The position numbers and the translations under genes are program-made. From positions 248,001 through 312,000 of the forward strand of contig NZ_PHNC01000007.1 of assembly GCF_003121295.1 (NCBI RefSeq): a stretch of DNA of 64,000 nt. Reading direction: 5' to 3'. The stretch's first letter is position 1; every line of letters begins with the position of its first letter. The stretch is from Streptomyces orinoci (GTDB lineage: Bacteria > Actinomycetota > Actinomycetes > Streptomycetales > Streptomycetaceae). Shown here in pieces: positions 43,498-51,789 of this stretch. The notes under the pieces are model-generated. The model saw only the letters and a program-made list of their open reading frames with translations, had not been told where the DNA came from and searched no databases.

Positions 43498-44445
43498 TCA
43501 GGTCACATCGTCATAGCCGCCGCGGTGGGCGGTGCGGTCCTCAGGGTGCTCGGGCAGCGCGGGCACCGGCTCGGCTTCGCCGATGGCCTGCGGGGTCAGG
43601 TCCAGCTGGGAGGCCTCGTCGTCGGACAGCCCGGCGTCCGGGTCGCGGCGCCGGCGGCGCTTGTCGTTGAGCAGGGCGATGCCGACCGCGATGAAGTAGA
43701 GCACCACCATCGGCCCGGCCAGGGCGAGCATGGAGAAGGCGTCGGCGGTGGGGGTGGCCACGGCCGAGAAGACCGTGACGCCCATGATCATGCCGCGCCA
43801 CCAGCTGAGCATCCGGCGGCCGGTGAGCACCCCGCCGAAGTTGAGCATGATCAGCACCAGCGGCAGCTCGAAGGCCAGGCCGAAGACCACCACCAGGCGG
43901 ACCACCAGGTCGATGACCTCGTCCAGCGGCAGCAGGTTGGTGACCCCGCCCGGGGTGAAGTCGATCAGCATCCGGGCCGCCTTGGGCAGGATGAGATACG
44001 CGAACCAGCCACCGGCGGCGAACAGCGGAACGCCGGCCGCCACAAAGCCCAGGGCGTACTTCTTCTCGTGCCGGTGCAGGCCGGGGGCGAGGAACGCCCA
44101 CAGCTGGTAGAGCCAGATCGGGCTGGCCACCACCAGGCCGGACATCACCGAGACCTTCACCGCCAGCGAGAACGGCTTCATCAGGCCGGACATGGTGATG
44201 TTGCCGCAGGGCTTGTGGTCGCTCTTGTGGCTCAGCTGCGCCAGATCGACGTCACACTGCACCGCCTTCTGGATGGGGTGCTGGAAGAGCTGGATGATGT
44301 CCTTGTAGAAGAAGGCCGCGATGATGGCCACGACCACGATCGCGAAAACGGACTTCGCCAGCCGGTTGCGCAGCTCGCGAAGGTGCTCCACGAGCGGCAT
44401 CCGCCCCTCGGGGTCCTTCTCCATCTTGCGGGCGGACTTCAGCAA
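43498..44445 (-). CDS. tatC: Sec-independent protein translocase TatC
   Basis: This is a 315-residue TatC with six helices and the receptor segment MPLVEHLRELRNRLAKSVFA at the N terminus, including the conserved Glu of the twin-arginine site. Conserved internal motifs are PIWLYQLWAFLAPGLHRHEKK and FGLAFELPLVLIML. It recognises folded proteins with twin-arginine signals. The start is TTG at 44445 (MLKSARKMEKDPEGR) with an AGGGATG site 8 bases before it; ATG 44424 is an alternative. A charged C-terminal tail of ~60 residues is typical of Streptomyces. The adjacent tatA gene is internally deleted, so its partner must come from elsewhere. Confidence 0.95.
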   Translation of the reverse strand: MLKSARKMEKDPEGRMPLVEHLRELRNRLAKSVFAIVVVAIIAAFFYKDIIQLFQHPIQKAVQCDVDLAQLSHKSDHKPCGNITMSGLMKPFSLAVKVSVMSGLVVASPIWLYQLWAFLAPGLHRHEKKYALGFVAAGVPLFAAGGWFAYLILPKAARMLIDFTPGGVTNLLPLDEVIDLVVRLVVVFGLAFELPLVLIMLNFGGVLTGRRMLSWWRGMIMGVTVFSAVATPTADAFSMLALAGPMVVLYFIAVGIALLNDKRRRRRDPDAGLSDDEASQLDLTPQAIGEAEPVPALPEHPEDRTAHRGGYDDVT

Positions 44446-44504
44446 CCCACATCCCTATCTCGTGCGGCAGACGGTGACCGGGGACGGCCGTCTGATCGTC
44501 CTGG

Positions 44505-44675
44505 TCAGCCCTGCGGGGAACGGTCGGCGTTCTGGTGCACCGGGCGGGAGTTCACAGCGCCGGGAGCCGCCTTGATCGTACGTGGCGCGGGCCGCCCCGC
44601 GTCAGCGGGCGGGCCGCCGGCGGCGTCCCCGCCGTCCGGGCACGGGAGCCCGCGCGGGCCGAGCCGTCCGAACAT
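44505..44675 (-). pseudogene. tatA: Internally deleted tatA (lacks the membrane helix)
   Basis: The position directly before tatC is that of tatA. A good site (GAGAAGG, 9 bases) precedes an ATG at 44675. The first six residues MFGRLG are those of Streptomyces TatA, and the end PAPRTIKAAPGAVNSRPV resembles the known TatA tail (RTIQAAPGDVTSSRPV from memory). The intervening ~50 residues should hold the transmembrane helix and the amphipathic helix (the LFGAKKLPDMARSLGKS part). They are absent, replaced by about 24 Pro/Gly-rich residues. The 56-residue product cannot form a Tat pore. This is either a genuine deletion or an assembly error. The rest of the 358-base region 44446-44803 holds no other gene. 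Confidence 0.75.
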
Positions 44676-44803
44676 AAGCGTGTACCTTCTCACCGAAGCG
44701 CAGGGAGGGTGCGATCGTAACGCGCGGTGGTGAACGCCTGGCAATGCCTTGACGTACACCGGGTTCCGCCCGCCCGGTCCAGGGTAACCGGCGGGCGCGG
44801 TGA

Positions 44804-45010
44804 TCACTCCTGACGCAGGGTGCGGGCGGCCCGGGCGGCCAGCGGGGTGGCGGCCCGTTCCAGTTCCTCGGTGGCGCGGGTGATCCGCCGCGAGCTGACA
44901 TCGATCTCCCGGGCCAGTCGGCGCACCTGGACCAGCACACGGGCGGTGAGCACGCCGAGCGCGGCGATCCCGCAGAAGCCGAGGGCGATGGCGGTCATGG
45001 GCCAGAACAT
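44804..45010 (-). CDS. Small single-pass membrane protein
   Basis: This is a 68-residue protein with an N-terminal transmembrane helix (MTAIALGFCGIAALGVLTAR) followed by an amphipathic, charged helix (RRLAREIDVSSRRITRATEE). It resembles small helical membrane proteins found between pafC and tatA in Streptomyces. Its shape, one helix followed by an amphipathic helix, superficially recalls TatA/TatB. However, it lacks the FG motif at the hinge, so I do not call it TatA. Function is unknown. Confidence 0.75.
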   Translation of the reverse strand: MFWPMTAIALGFCGIAALGVLTARVLVQVRRLAREIDVSSRRITRATEELERAATPLAARAARTLRQE

Positions 45011-45047
45011 GCGGTGAAACCTATCGGTGGCCGGGGCGGGGGTGTGA

Positions 45048-45287
45048 TCAGGCGGTGGAGTGCAGCCGCAGGGTGCGCACCCCGCCGCCGGTGAGCAGTT
45101 CGACAATGCGCTCACCGGCCGGTTTGCGCACCGCCGAGCCGCAGTCGGGGCAGGTGAAGGAGTAGAAGGTGGTGCGGCTGCTGGCGCCGATGGCCAGCCG
45201 CAGCGCCCCCGCGTGCAGTTCGAAGCGGCCCCGGCAGTCGGGGCAGGCGGCCTTGAAGACGGCGGTGGCGGTGGCGGTCGCGTCCAT
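45048..45287 (-). CDS. Small zinc-ribbon protein
   Basis: This is a 79-residue protein with two CxxC knuckles (AACPDCRGRFEL and TCPDCGSAVRKP) that should bind one zinc ion. It is short, soluble and without an enzyme domain. It lies nine bases after pafC and is probably co-transcribed with pafBC and the following membrane protein. It could act as a nucleic acid or protein adaptor; no family function is known to me. Confidence 0.8.
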   Translation of the reverse strand: MDATATATAVFKAACPDCRGRFELHAGALRLAIGASSRTTFYSFTCPDCGSAVRKPAGERIVELLTGGGVRTLRLHSTA

Positions 45288-45296
45288 GGCCGGCCC

Positions 45297-46259
45297 TCAC
45301 TCCCCGTACGCGGCCAGGGCCGCCCGGGCCGCCTCCCGGGCGCTGTCGGCCAGGTCCGGCGGGGAGACGATCCGGCCGTCCGGGCCCAGGCGCAGCGCCA
45401 GCCGGCGCAGCGAGGCCGGGTCGGGGGTGCGCAGGGTGATGCGCAGGCCGCCGTCGGGCAGTTCCTCGGCGCTGTCATGGGGGTAGTACTCGGCCACCCA
45501 GCGGCCGCCCGGTCCGACCTCGATGATCACCTCGGGGTCCTCGGCGGCGGGCTGCACCAGCCCGGCGGACAGATCGCGCAGTTCGACCGGCGGCGGGTCG
45601 GCGGGCTCGTCCAGCAGCCGGATCTCGGCCACCCGGTCCAGGCGGAAGGTGCGCCGGGCCTCGGAGAGACGGCACCAGGCCTCCATATAGGTGTGGCCCA
45701 CGGCGAAGAGCCGGATGGGGTCCACCTCGCGCTCGGTGAGCTCGTCCCGGGCGGGCGAGTAGTAGCGCAGCCACAGCCGGCGGCGCTCGGAGATGGCCCG
45801 GTCCACATCGGCGAAGACTCCGCCTTCGGACTCGAAGCTCACCGAGAGCCGGGAGCTGGCCCCGGCGGCCTCGCCGGCCGCGGCCTCGATCTTGGCGGTG
45901 GCCCGCAGCAGGGCCTGGCGGTCGCTCTCCCGGAGACCCGGCAGGGTGGCCACGGCGCGGGCGGCCACCAGCAGGGCGGTGGCCTCGTCGGCGGCCAGCC
46001 GCAGCGGCTCGCCGGTGCTGGTGCCGGAGGCGTCCGGGTTGTGCCACCAGATGCGGTCGCCGTCGGTGTCGATGTCCAGCAGATCGCCGCCGCGGAAGCT
46101 GGTGCCGCACATGGGCAGTACGTCCAGGTCGCCGATCAGCTCGTCCTCGGTGATACCGAAGGCACGCGCCACATCGGCCACCCGGGCCCCGGGACGCTCG
46201 CGAAGATAGGTGACCAGGGACAGCATCCGGCGGGTCTGGTCAATGGCGTTTCCGGCCAT
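45297..46259 (-). CDS. pafC: WYL-domain transcriptional regulator PafC
   Basis: This is a 320-residue protein with an N-terminal winged HTH (MLSLVTYLRERPGARVADVA, FGITEDELIGDLDVL) and a central WYL domain (RRLWLRYYSPARDELTEREV, AVGHTYMEAWCRLSEARRTF). A C-terminal WCX extension follows. With PafB it forms the activator of the RecA/LexA-independent DNA damage response in actinobacteria, which responds to single-stranded DNA. It starts at ATG 46259 and follows pafB by 47 bases. Confidence 0.93.
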   Translation of the reverse strand: MAGNAIDQTRRMLSLVTYLRERPGARVADVARAFGITEDELIGDLDVLPMCGTSFRGGDLLDIDTDGDRIWWHNPDASGTSTGEPLRLAADEATALLVAARAVATLPGLRESDRQALLRATAKIEAAAGEAAGASSRLSVSFESEGGVFADVDRAISERRRLWLRYYSPARDELTEREVDPIRLFAVGHTYMEAWCRLSEARRTFRLDRVAEIRLLDEPADPPPVELRDLSAGLVQPAAEDPEVIIEVGPGGRWVAEYYPHDSAEELPDGGLRITLRTPDPASLRRLALRLGPDGRIVSPPDLADSAREAARAALAAYGE

Positions 46260-46306
46260 ATGAAGTGGGTTCCGTTCCCTTCCCGTGGGAGTCCTGTGGA
46301 GCCTGC

Positions 46307-47320
46307 TCAGCCCTTGGCCACGGCACGCAGCCGCTCGACGACCTCGGCGCGCAGTTCGGCCGGTTCCAGCACCACCACATCCGGGCCGAACTCCACCAGC
46401 CAGGCGTCCAGCCCATGGCCGTAGGGGATTTCCAGTTCGTCCCAGCCCTCGCCCAGCTCGCGCACCTTCAGCGCGCGGGCGCGCAGCGGATAGCCGTGGC
46501 CGGCCCGTACCTTGATGCGGGCGGTGCCGGTGGCGGTCTCGCCCGCCCAGCTCTCCACCGTCTCGCGCACCGTGACATGGTCGGGGACCGGGGCGGTGAA
46601 GGGCAGCGAGCGGGAGCGGACCTTGCCGGTGATCCGGGAGAGGCGGAAGACCCGCTCGGCCTGCCGGTCGCGGTCCCAGCCGGCCAGATACCAGTGGCCG
46701 CGCCAGCACTCCAGGGTCCAGGGCTCGACCTGGCGCTGTTCCGGGCGGGCGGCGTTGGCCTTGCGGTACTCGAAGACCACCGGGCGGCGGTCACGGGCGG
46801 CCAGCATCAGCGGCTCGAAGGCGGCCTCGTGCACCGGGATACGGGGCTCCAGGGCGCTCTGGGTCCCGTACGGGTCCTCGGCCGGCGGCATTCCGGCGGC
46901 GGCCAGCTTCTGCAGCGCCCCGTTGGCGGCGGCGGCCAGCCGGGCCTGCTGCCAGACCTTGGCGGCCAGCCCCAGGGCGGCGGCCTCCGCCACATCCAGG
47001 GTGATGGGGGGCAGCCGGTTGCTGTCGCGGCGGGCGAGGTAGCCGGTCTCGCCGTCCACACCCTCCACGGTCTCGATGATCAGGCCGAGTTCGCGGAGGT
47101 CTTCCTTGTCCCGCTCGAACATGCGGTTGAAGGCGTCGTCGCTGCCCTGAGTGGTCACGCCGGACCCATTGACCGAGCCGAACGCCGCGCCGCTTCCCGG
47201 CCCGAAGGCCTCGATGTATGCCTCGATGGAGCCGCGCAGCTCCCGCTTGCTCAGCGGACGGCGCGTCCCCAGCAGGCACAGCGCCAGATTCATCAGCCGC
47301 TCGGCCTTGGCAATCGCCAT
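46307..47320 (-). CDS. pafB: WYL-domain transcriptional regulator PafB
   Basis: This is a 337-residue paralogue of PafC with the same order: winged HTH (ERLMNLALCLLGTRRPLSKR), WYL domain (DRRPVVFEYRKANAARPEQR, TLECWRGHWYLAGWDRDRQA) and a WCX C-terminus. It starts at ATG 47320, with GAGAGGG 6 bases upstream. PafB and PafC act together as a heterodimer-like activator of DNA repair genes. Despite the genetic link, PafBC is not needed for pupylation itself. Two FKBP genes separate it from pafA here. Confidence 0.94.
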   Translation of the reverse strand: MAIAKAERLMNLALCLLGTRRPLSKRELRGSIEAYIEAFGPGSGAAFGSVNGSGVTTQGSDDAFNRMFERDKEDLRELGLIIETVEGVDGETGYLARRDSNRLPPITLDVAEAAALGLAAKVWQQARLAAAANGALQKLAAAGMPPAEDPYGTQSALEPRIPVHEAAFEPLMLAARDRRPVVFEYRKANAARPEQRQVEPWTLECWRGHWYLAGWDRDRQAERVFRLSRITGKVRSRSLPFTAPVPDHVTVRETVESWAGETATGTARIKVRAGHGYPLRARALKVRELGEGWDELEIPYGHGLDAWLVEFGPDVVVLEPAELRAEVVERLRAVAKG

Positions 47321-47390
47321 CGACGCCCTCTCGCCCCGTCCTGGTGTTGTTTCAACCGATGACCGTACCGTCCGCAGCGCGCACGGCAAA

Positions 47391-47426
47391 AGCCGAGGGC
47401 CCGCGCAACTGCGCGGGCCCTCGGCT
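47391..47426 (-). terminator. Strong intrinsic terminator after the FKBP gene
   Basis: A near-perfect 17-bp stem, AGCCGAGGGCCCGCGCA (47391-47407) with its complement at 47410-47426, is followed on the minus strand by TTTTGCC. It separates the FKBP genes from pafBC. Confidence 0.9.
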
Positions 47427-47458
47427 CCGGGATGCGGACCCCGGAAGGGGTACGGACC

Positions 47459-47830
47459 TCAGACGCCCATCAGGTCACAGACGAAGATCAGCGTCTCGCC
47501 GGGGGCGATGGCGTTGCCCGCGCCCCGGTCGCCGTAGGCGAGGTGGGCCGGGATGGTCAGCTTGCGCCGGCCGCCGACCTTCATGCCCTGGATGCCGCGG
47601 TCCCAGCCCTCGATGACCTGGCCGGCGCCCAGCTTGAACTCCAGCGGACGGCCCCGGTTCCAGCTGGCGTCGAACTCCTCGCCGGTGGAGAAGGCCACGC
47701 CCACGTAGTGGACCTTGACGAAGTCTCCGGCCTTGGCGACCGGGCCGTCGCCCTCCCAGATCTCGACGATCTCCAGGTCGGTCGGAACCGGACCCTCCGG
47801 GAAGTCGATCTCCGGCTTCTCGATGTTCAC
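47459..47830 (-). CDS. FKBP-type peptidyl-prolyl cis-trans isomerase (cytoplasmic)
   Basis: This is a 123-residue FKBP with the active-site residues in VKVHYVGVAFSTGEEFDASW, VIEGWDRGIQGMKVGGRRKL and IPAHLAYGDRGAG. It speeds proline isomerisation during folding and binds FK506-like macrolides. It has no signal peptide, so it is cytoplasmic. It begins with GTG at 47830, with AGGAG 9 bases upstream, and follows the lipoprotein FKBP gene after 58 bases. Confidence 0.94.
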   Translation of the reverse strand: MNIEKPEIDFPEGPVPTDLEIVEIWEGDGPVAKAGDFVKVHYVGVAFSTGEEFDASWNRGRPLEFKLGAGQVIEGWDRGIQGMKVGGRRKLTIPAHLAYGDRGAGNAIAPGETLIFVCDLMGV

Positions 47831-47888
47831 CTAAGTGCTCCTAGGAACGGGTGCTGCGGATAACCGTGCAAGTTTCGCAGATGACCGG

Positions 47889-48932
47889 TCAGACCTTGCC
47901 CACGATGTCCACCACAAAGACCAGGGTGGCTCCCTTGGGGATGCCGCTGGTCTGCGGGGGGTTGTCGCCATAGGCCAGATTGGCCGGGATCACCAGCTCC
48001 ACCCGGTCCCCCACATGCTTGCCGACCAGCCCCTTGTCCCAGCCGGGGATCACCGCGCCCACCCCGATCTGGAAGGCGGTGGCGCCGGGCGGGGAGTGGT
48101 CCCAGGTGGAGTCGAACTTCTTGCCGTCGTCCCACTTGACCCCGGTGTACTGGGCGATCAGCCCGTCCCCGGTCTTGACCTCGGGGCCGCTGCCCTTGAT
48201 CAGCAGCTGCTGCTTCAGATCGGCCGGCGGCTTCTCCCCCTTGGGAATGGTGATCTCCGCGGGCTTGTGGGACTCCACCATGACCTGCGGCAGACCCGCC
48301 TGGGGCGGCTGCGGCTGCCCGGAAGCCTCCGCCTTGGGGTCCACCTGCTGGGCCCCGACCACATCCAGGACCCACAGCAGACCGTCCTCGGGGTTCAGCT
48401 GGCTCTGCCCGGCCTGGTCGCCGAGCATCGACTTCACCGTGCCCTCGACCCGTACCCGGGAGCCCACCCGCTGCCCCTGCAGCGCGTCGATCACCTTGGG
48501 CGGCACCAGCTGGCCGGCCGGCAGCCCCAGCTGCTGCACCGCCTGGCGGCGCACCCCATTGCCCACCTGGGACTGCTGCGCCCAGGAACCGTCGAAGGTC
48601 TTGCCGTCCTTGAGCGTCTCGGCGGCATAGTCGGCCCGGACGAAGGCGCCCTTGGCCACCCTGGGCCCATTGCCCTGGGACACCACCGACACCGTCAGAC
48701 TGTCCTTGGCCTTGGCGCCCTTGGAGGAGGAGATCACCGGCTTCTCGCCGAACTTGCCCTCCACGGTGACCTTTCCGGACCCCTCGTCGGAGCCACAGGC
48801 CGCGGCGGTGAACAGCAGCAGCGGGACGGCCAGCGCGGTGACCCGCCGGCGAATCCGCCGGGCATTCCGCGGATTCGGATTCTTCGGACAGGAAGGAAGA
48901 CGGGGGATATGCACCCCGGAGAATCGCAGCAT
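47889..48932 (-). CDS. Lipoprotein with two FKBP-type prolyl isomerase domains
   Basis: This is a 347-residue exported lipoprotein. The signal segment VTALAVPLLLFTAAAC gives a lipobox with Cys46. A first, degenerate FKBP domain (residues ~85-200, FVRADYAAETLKDGKTFDGS) is followed by a Pro/Gln-rich linker. A second, better conserved domain (LIAQYTGVKWDDGKKFDSTW, AVIPGWDKGLVGKHVGDRVE, IPANLAYGDNPP) ends the protein. It should help fold secreted proteins at the outer membrane face. The ATG at 48932 gives a long N-region; a shorter start would also leave the lipobox. It lies between pafA and the soluble FKBP gene. Confidence 0.92.
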   Translation of the reverse strand: MLRFSGVHIPRLPSCPKNPNPRNARRIRRRVTALAVPLLLFTAAACGSDEGSGKVTVEGKFGEKPVISSSKGAKAKDSLTVSVVSQGNGPRVAKGAFVRADYAAETLKDGKTFDGSWAQQSQVGNGVRRQAVQQLGLPAGQLVPPKVIDALQGQRVGSRVRVEGTVKSMLGDQAGQSQLNPEDGLLWVLDVVGAQQVDPKAEASGQPQPPQAGLPQVMVESHKPAEITIPKGEKPPADLKQQLLIKGSGPEVKTGDGLIAQYTGVKWDDGKKFDSTWDHSPPGATAFQIGVGAVIPGWDKGLVGKHVGDRVELVIPANLAYGDNPPQTSGIPKGATLVFVVDIVGKV

Positions 48933-49053
48933 CGGTCCAACTCGGGCTAGGGGGTGGCTGAACAGTGGCCGCCACTCTATGACCTGAGTCGCTCCGGATT
49001 GCCGCGTTCGACACGGAGATACGCCGGATCCGACGAACCCGGCGCACACCCCG

Positions 49054-50415
49054 TCACATTCCGGCGATCAGCTTTTCCACCCGGTCGTCAACCGACCGGA
49101 AGGGGTCCTTGCACAAAACGGTGCGCTGCGCCTGGTCGTTGAGCTTGAGATGCACCCAGTCGACGGTGAAGTCCCGCCGCTGTTCCTGGGCCCGCCGGAT
49201 GAAATCCCCGCGCAGCCGGGCCCGGGTGGTCTGCGGCGGCACCGACTTGCCCTCGAAGATCTTCAGGTCATTGCACACCCGGGCCGCCTGGCCGCGCCGT
49301 TCCAGCAGGTAGTACAGGCCGCGGCGGCGGTGGATGTCATGGTAGGCCAGGTCTATCTGGGCCACCCGGGGGTGCGACATGGTGATGTTGTTCTTCGCCC
49401 GGTAGCGCTCGATGAGCTGATACTTCATCACCCAGTCGATCTCGGTGGCAATACGGTCCAGGTCCTCCTCCCGCACCGCCTCCAGGGAGCGCCCCCACAG
49501 CTCCAGCACCCGCTCCACGGTGCCGGTGCGGATGCCGCGGCGCTCGCAGAAGTCCACGGCCTTCTCGTAGTACTCCTGCTGGATCTCCAGCGCGGAGGCC
49601 TCCCGCCCGCTGGCCAGCCGCACCTTGCGCCGGCCCGTTATGTCATGGCTGACCTCGCGGATGGCGCGGATGGGGTTCTCCAGGGTCAGGTCCCGCATCA
49701 CGGTGCCGGCTTCGATCATGCGCAGCACCAGGTCGGTGGAGCCCACCTTGAGCAGGGTGGTGGTCTCGGACATATTGGAGTCACCGACGATCACATGCAG
49801 CCGCCGGTAGCGCTCGGCATCCGCGTGCGGCTCGTCCCGGGTGTTGATGATCGGACGCGAGCGGGTGGTCGCCGAGCTGACGCCCTCCCAGATGTGCTCG
49901 GCGCGCTGGCTGACGCAGTAGACGGCGCCGCGCGGGGTCTGCAGCACCTTGCCCGCCCCGCACAGCAGCTGCCGGGTGACCAGGAAGGGAATGAGGATGT
50001 CCGCCAGCCGGGAGAACTCCCCATGTCTGGCCACCAGATAGTTCTCATGGCAGCCGTAGGAGTTCCCGGCCGAATCGGTGTTGTTCTTGAACAGATAGAC
50101 GTCGCCCGCGATCCCCTCCTCGTGCAGGCGGCGTTCGGCATCGACGAGCAGGCCCTCGAGAATGCGCTCCCCCGCCTTGTCATGGGTGACCAGCTCGATC
50201 ACGTTGTCGCACTCCGGAGTTGCGTATTCCGGGTGCGAGCCCACATCGAGGTAGAGCCGGGCGCCGTTGCGCAGGAAGACATTGCTGCTGCGCCCCCAGG
50301 AAACGACTCGGCGGAAGAGGTAGCGCGCCACTTCGTCAGGGGACAGCCGGCGCTGTCCCCTGAAGGTGCATGTGACGCCGTACTCGTTCTCCAGCCCGAA
50401 AATGCGGCGGTCCAT
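49054..50415 (-). CDS. pafA: Pup--protein ligase PafA
   Basis: This is a 453-residue carboxylate-amine ligase of the glutamine-synthetase-like fold. It starts [18 protein letters not shown], with the catalytic Glu in the ENEYG motif. Other landmarks are [20 protein letters not shown] and [20 protein letters not shown]. It activates the C-terminal glutamate of Pup with ATP and attaches it to lysines of target proteins. It is a paralogue of Dop further right in the window. The ATG at 50415 lies nine bases after the MFS stop codon on the same strand. Confidence 0.97.
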   Translation of the reverse strand: MDRRIFGLENEYGVTCTFRGQRRLSPDEVARYLFRRVVSWGRSSNVFLRNGARLYLDVGSHPEYATPECDNVIELVTHDKAGERILEGLLVDAERRLHEEGIAGDVYLFKNNTDSAGNSYGCHENYLVARHGEFSRLADILIPFLVTRQLLCGAGKVLQTPRGAVYCVSQRAEHIWEGVSSATTRSRPIINTRDEPHADAERYRRLHVIVGDSNMSETTTLLKVGSTDLVLRMIEAGTVMRDLTLENPIRAIREVSHDITGRRKVRLASGREASALEIQQEYYEKAVDFCERRGIRTGTVERVLELWGRSLEAVREEDLDRIATEIDWVMKYQLIERYRAKNNITMSHPRVAQIDLAYHDIHRRRGLYYLLERRGQAARVCNDLKIFEGKSVPPQTTRARLRGDFIRRAQEQRRDFTVDWVHLKLNDQAQRTVLCKDPFRSVDDRVEKLIAGM

Positions 50416-50424
50416 GCCTGAACA

Positions 50425-51690
50425 CTACGCCTGATGCCCTGAGCTGAAACCGGGTTCGACGGCAGCGTTCCGATCGTTTTCCGAGCGCGCCACGACCTCC
50501 GAGCGGGTCGCGGGAGCGGTCAGCACGCGCCGGCCCAGGACCAGCACCAGCAGCGCCGCGGCACCGCCGCCCACCGCGACCCCGAACCCGGCCGGGACAC
50601 CGCCCTGTTCGACGGCCGGGCCGGCGAGGGCGGTGCCGATGGAGGCGCCCACACCGAAGGAGGTCACCAGCCAGGAGAAGGCCTCGGTGACGGTGCCGCG
50701 CAGCGCATGCCGGTCCACCACCACAAAGGCACAGGCCAGCGAGGGCGCCAGGAACACACCGGCGACCCCGGCCAGCACCGTCATCCACAGCGCGCCGGGC
50801 ACCAGCAGCAGCGGAAGGTAACCCAGGGCCAGCCCGGCGACCAGCACCCGCAGCCGCTGCTCGGGGCTGCCGGCCCACTGGCGGGCGCCGTAGACGCTGC
50901 CGCCGATCAGGGCGCCCACGCCCAGCGCGGAGAGCAGATAGCCGGCCACCGCGTCACCGCCGTGCTCCCCGCCGTAGGCCACCGCGGCCAGGGCGATGGA
51001 GCCCAGCGCGCAGCCTATGCAGAAGAAGGCGCCCAGCAGCACCAGCAGTCCCGGCGAGCGCAGCGCGCCCAGCCAGTGGGCCTCGCGCGGCTCGCTGCGC
51101 CACTGCCGGGAGGGCGGGGTGGTGACCACGGCCAGCGCGCCCAGCACCCCCAGCAGGCTGATGACGCCCAGCGCGGCGGCCGGGGACCACAGGCCCACCA
51201 GGCCGGTGATGATCAGCGGCCCGACCACGTACATCACTTCCTGGGCGATGGCGTCCAGGGAGTAGGCGGCGTGGATGCGCCCCTCGTCCTTGAGCACCGA
51301 GGGCCACAGGGCCCGCAGCCCGCCCTCCAGCGGCGGGGTGAAGAAACCGGAGACGATCATGGCGGCATAGGCCGCCGGCAGCGGGTCCAGGCCCAGGACG
51401 GCGAAGAGGGTCATGCCCAGCGCGGCCAGGGTGGCCGAGGGCAGCATCACCCGGGGCTGGCCATAGAGGTCCACGGCCCGGCCCAGCAGCGGCTGGCCCA
51501 CCGCGTTGGCCACGCCATAGACCGCGGAGAGGGCGCTGGCCAGGCCGAGGCTGCCGCCCTCGGCGCGGACGAAGAGGACGATCGCCAGCGCGGCGGTGGC
51601 ATTGGGCAGCCGCCCCACCAGGGTGCCGGTGAGCAGTCGCGCCGCATGCCGCGTCTTGAGCATTTCGACGTATCCGCCGCCGCCCGCCAT
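50425..51690 (-). CDS. Major facilitator superfamily transporter
   Basis: This is a 421-residue protein with about 12 transmembrane helices. The opening ARLLTGTLVGRLPNATAALA contains the first helix, and LLGRAVDLYGQPRVM corresponds to the loop 2-3 signature. The family is drug/sugar efflux-like, but the substrate is unknown. The ATG at 51690 has AGAGGA 5-6 bases upstream. It is divergent from a LacI regulator with a perfect 9-bp inverted repeat between them, so the LacI protein is the probable regulator. It stands between the proteasome core genes and pafA and may be co-transcribed into pafA. Confidence 0.9.
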   Translation of the reverse strand: MAGGGGYVEMLKTRHAARLLTGTLVGRLPNATAALAIVLFVRAEGGSLGLASALSAVYGVANAVGQPLLGRAVDLYGQPRVMLPSATLAALGMTLFAVLGLDPLPAAYAAMIVSGFFTPPLEGGLRALWPSVLKDEGRIHAAYSLDAIAQEVMYVVGPLIITGLVGLWSPAAALGVISLLGVLGALAVVTTPPSRQWRSEPREAHWLGALRSPGLLVLLGAFFCIGCALGSIALAAVAYGGEHGGDAVAGYLLSALGVGALIGGSVYGARQWAGSPEQRLRVLVAGLALGYLPLLLVPGALWMTVLAGVAGVFLAPSLACAFVVVDRHALRGTVTEAFSWLVTSFGVGASIGTALAGPAVEQGGVPAGFGVAVGGGAAALLVLVLGRRVLTAPATRSEVVARSENDRNAAVEPGFSSGHQA

Positions 51691-51708
51691 CGTTTTCCTC
51701 TCGGTTTT

Positions 51709-51733
51709 ACGTATAACCTTCGACGTTATACGT
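51709..51733. promoter_or_regulatory. Inverted-repeat operator between MFS and LacI genes
   Basis: ACGTATAAC (51709-51717) and GTTATACGT (51725-51733) are perfect 9-bp arms around a 7-base centre. It lies 19 bases from the MFS start and 57 from the LacI start. The AT-rich sequence contrasts with the surroundings. Confidence 0.7.
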
Positions 51734-51789
51734 ACCATGACGGCAAGCTCACGGTCCAACCGTGTGCAGGTGAGAGGGGCGGAGGGGCC

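Noticed and set aside
44804..45010. Replacement TatA or TatB
   Set aside because: The 68-residue protein has one helix followed by an amphipathic helix but lacks the FG hinge motif and TatA/B sequence features.
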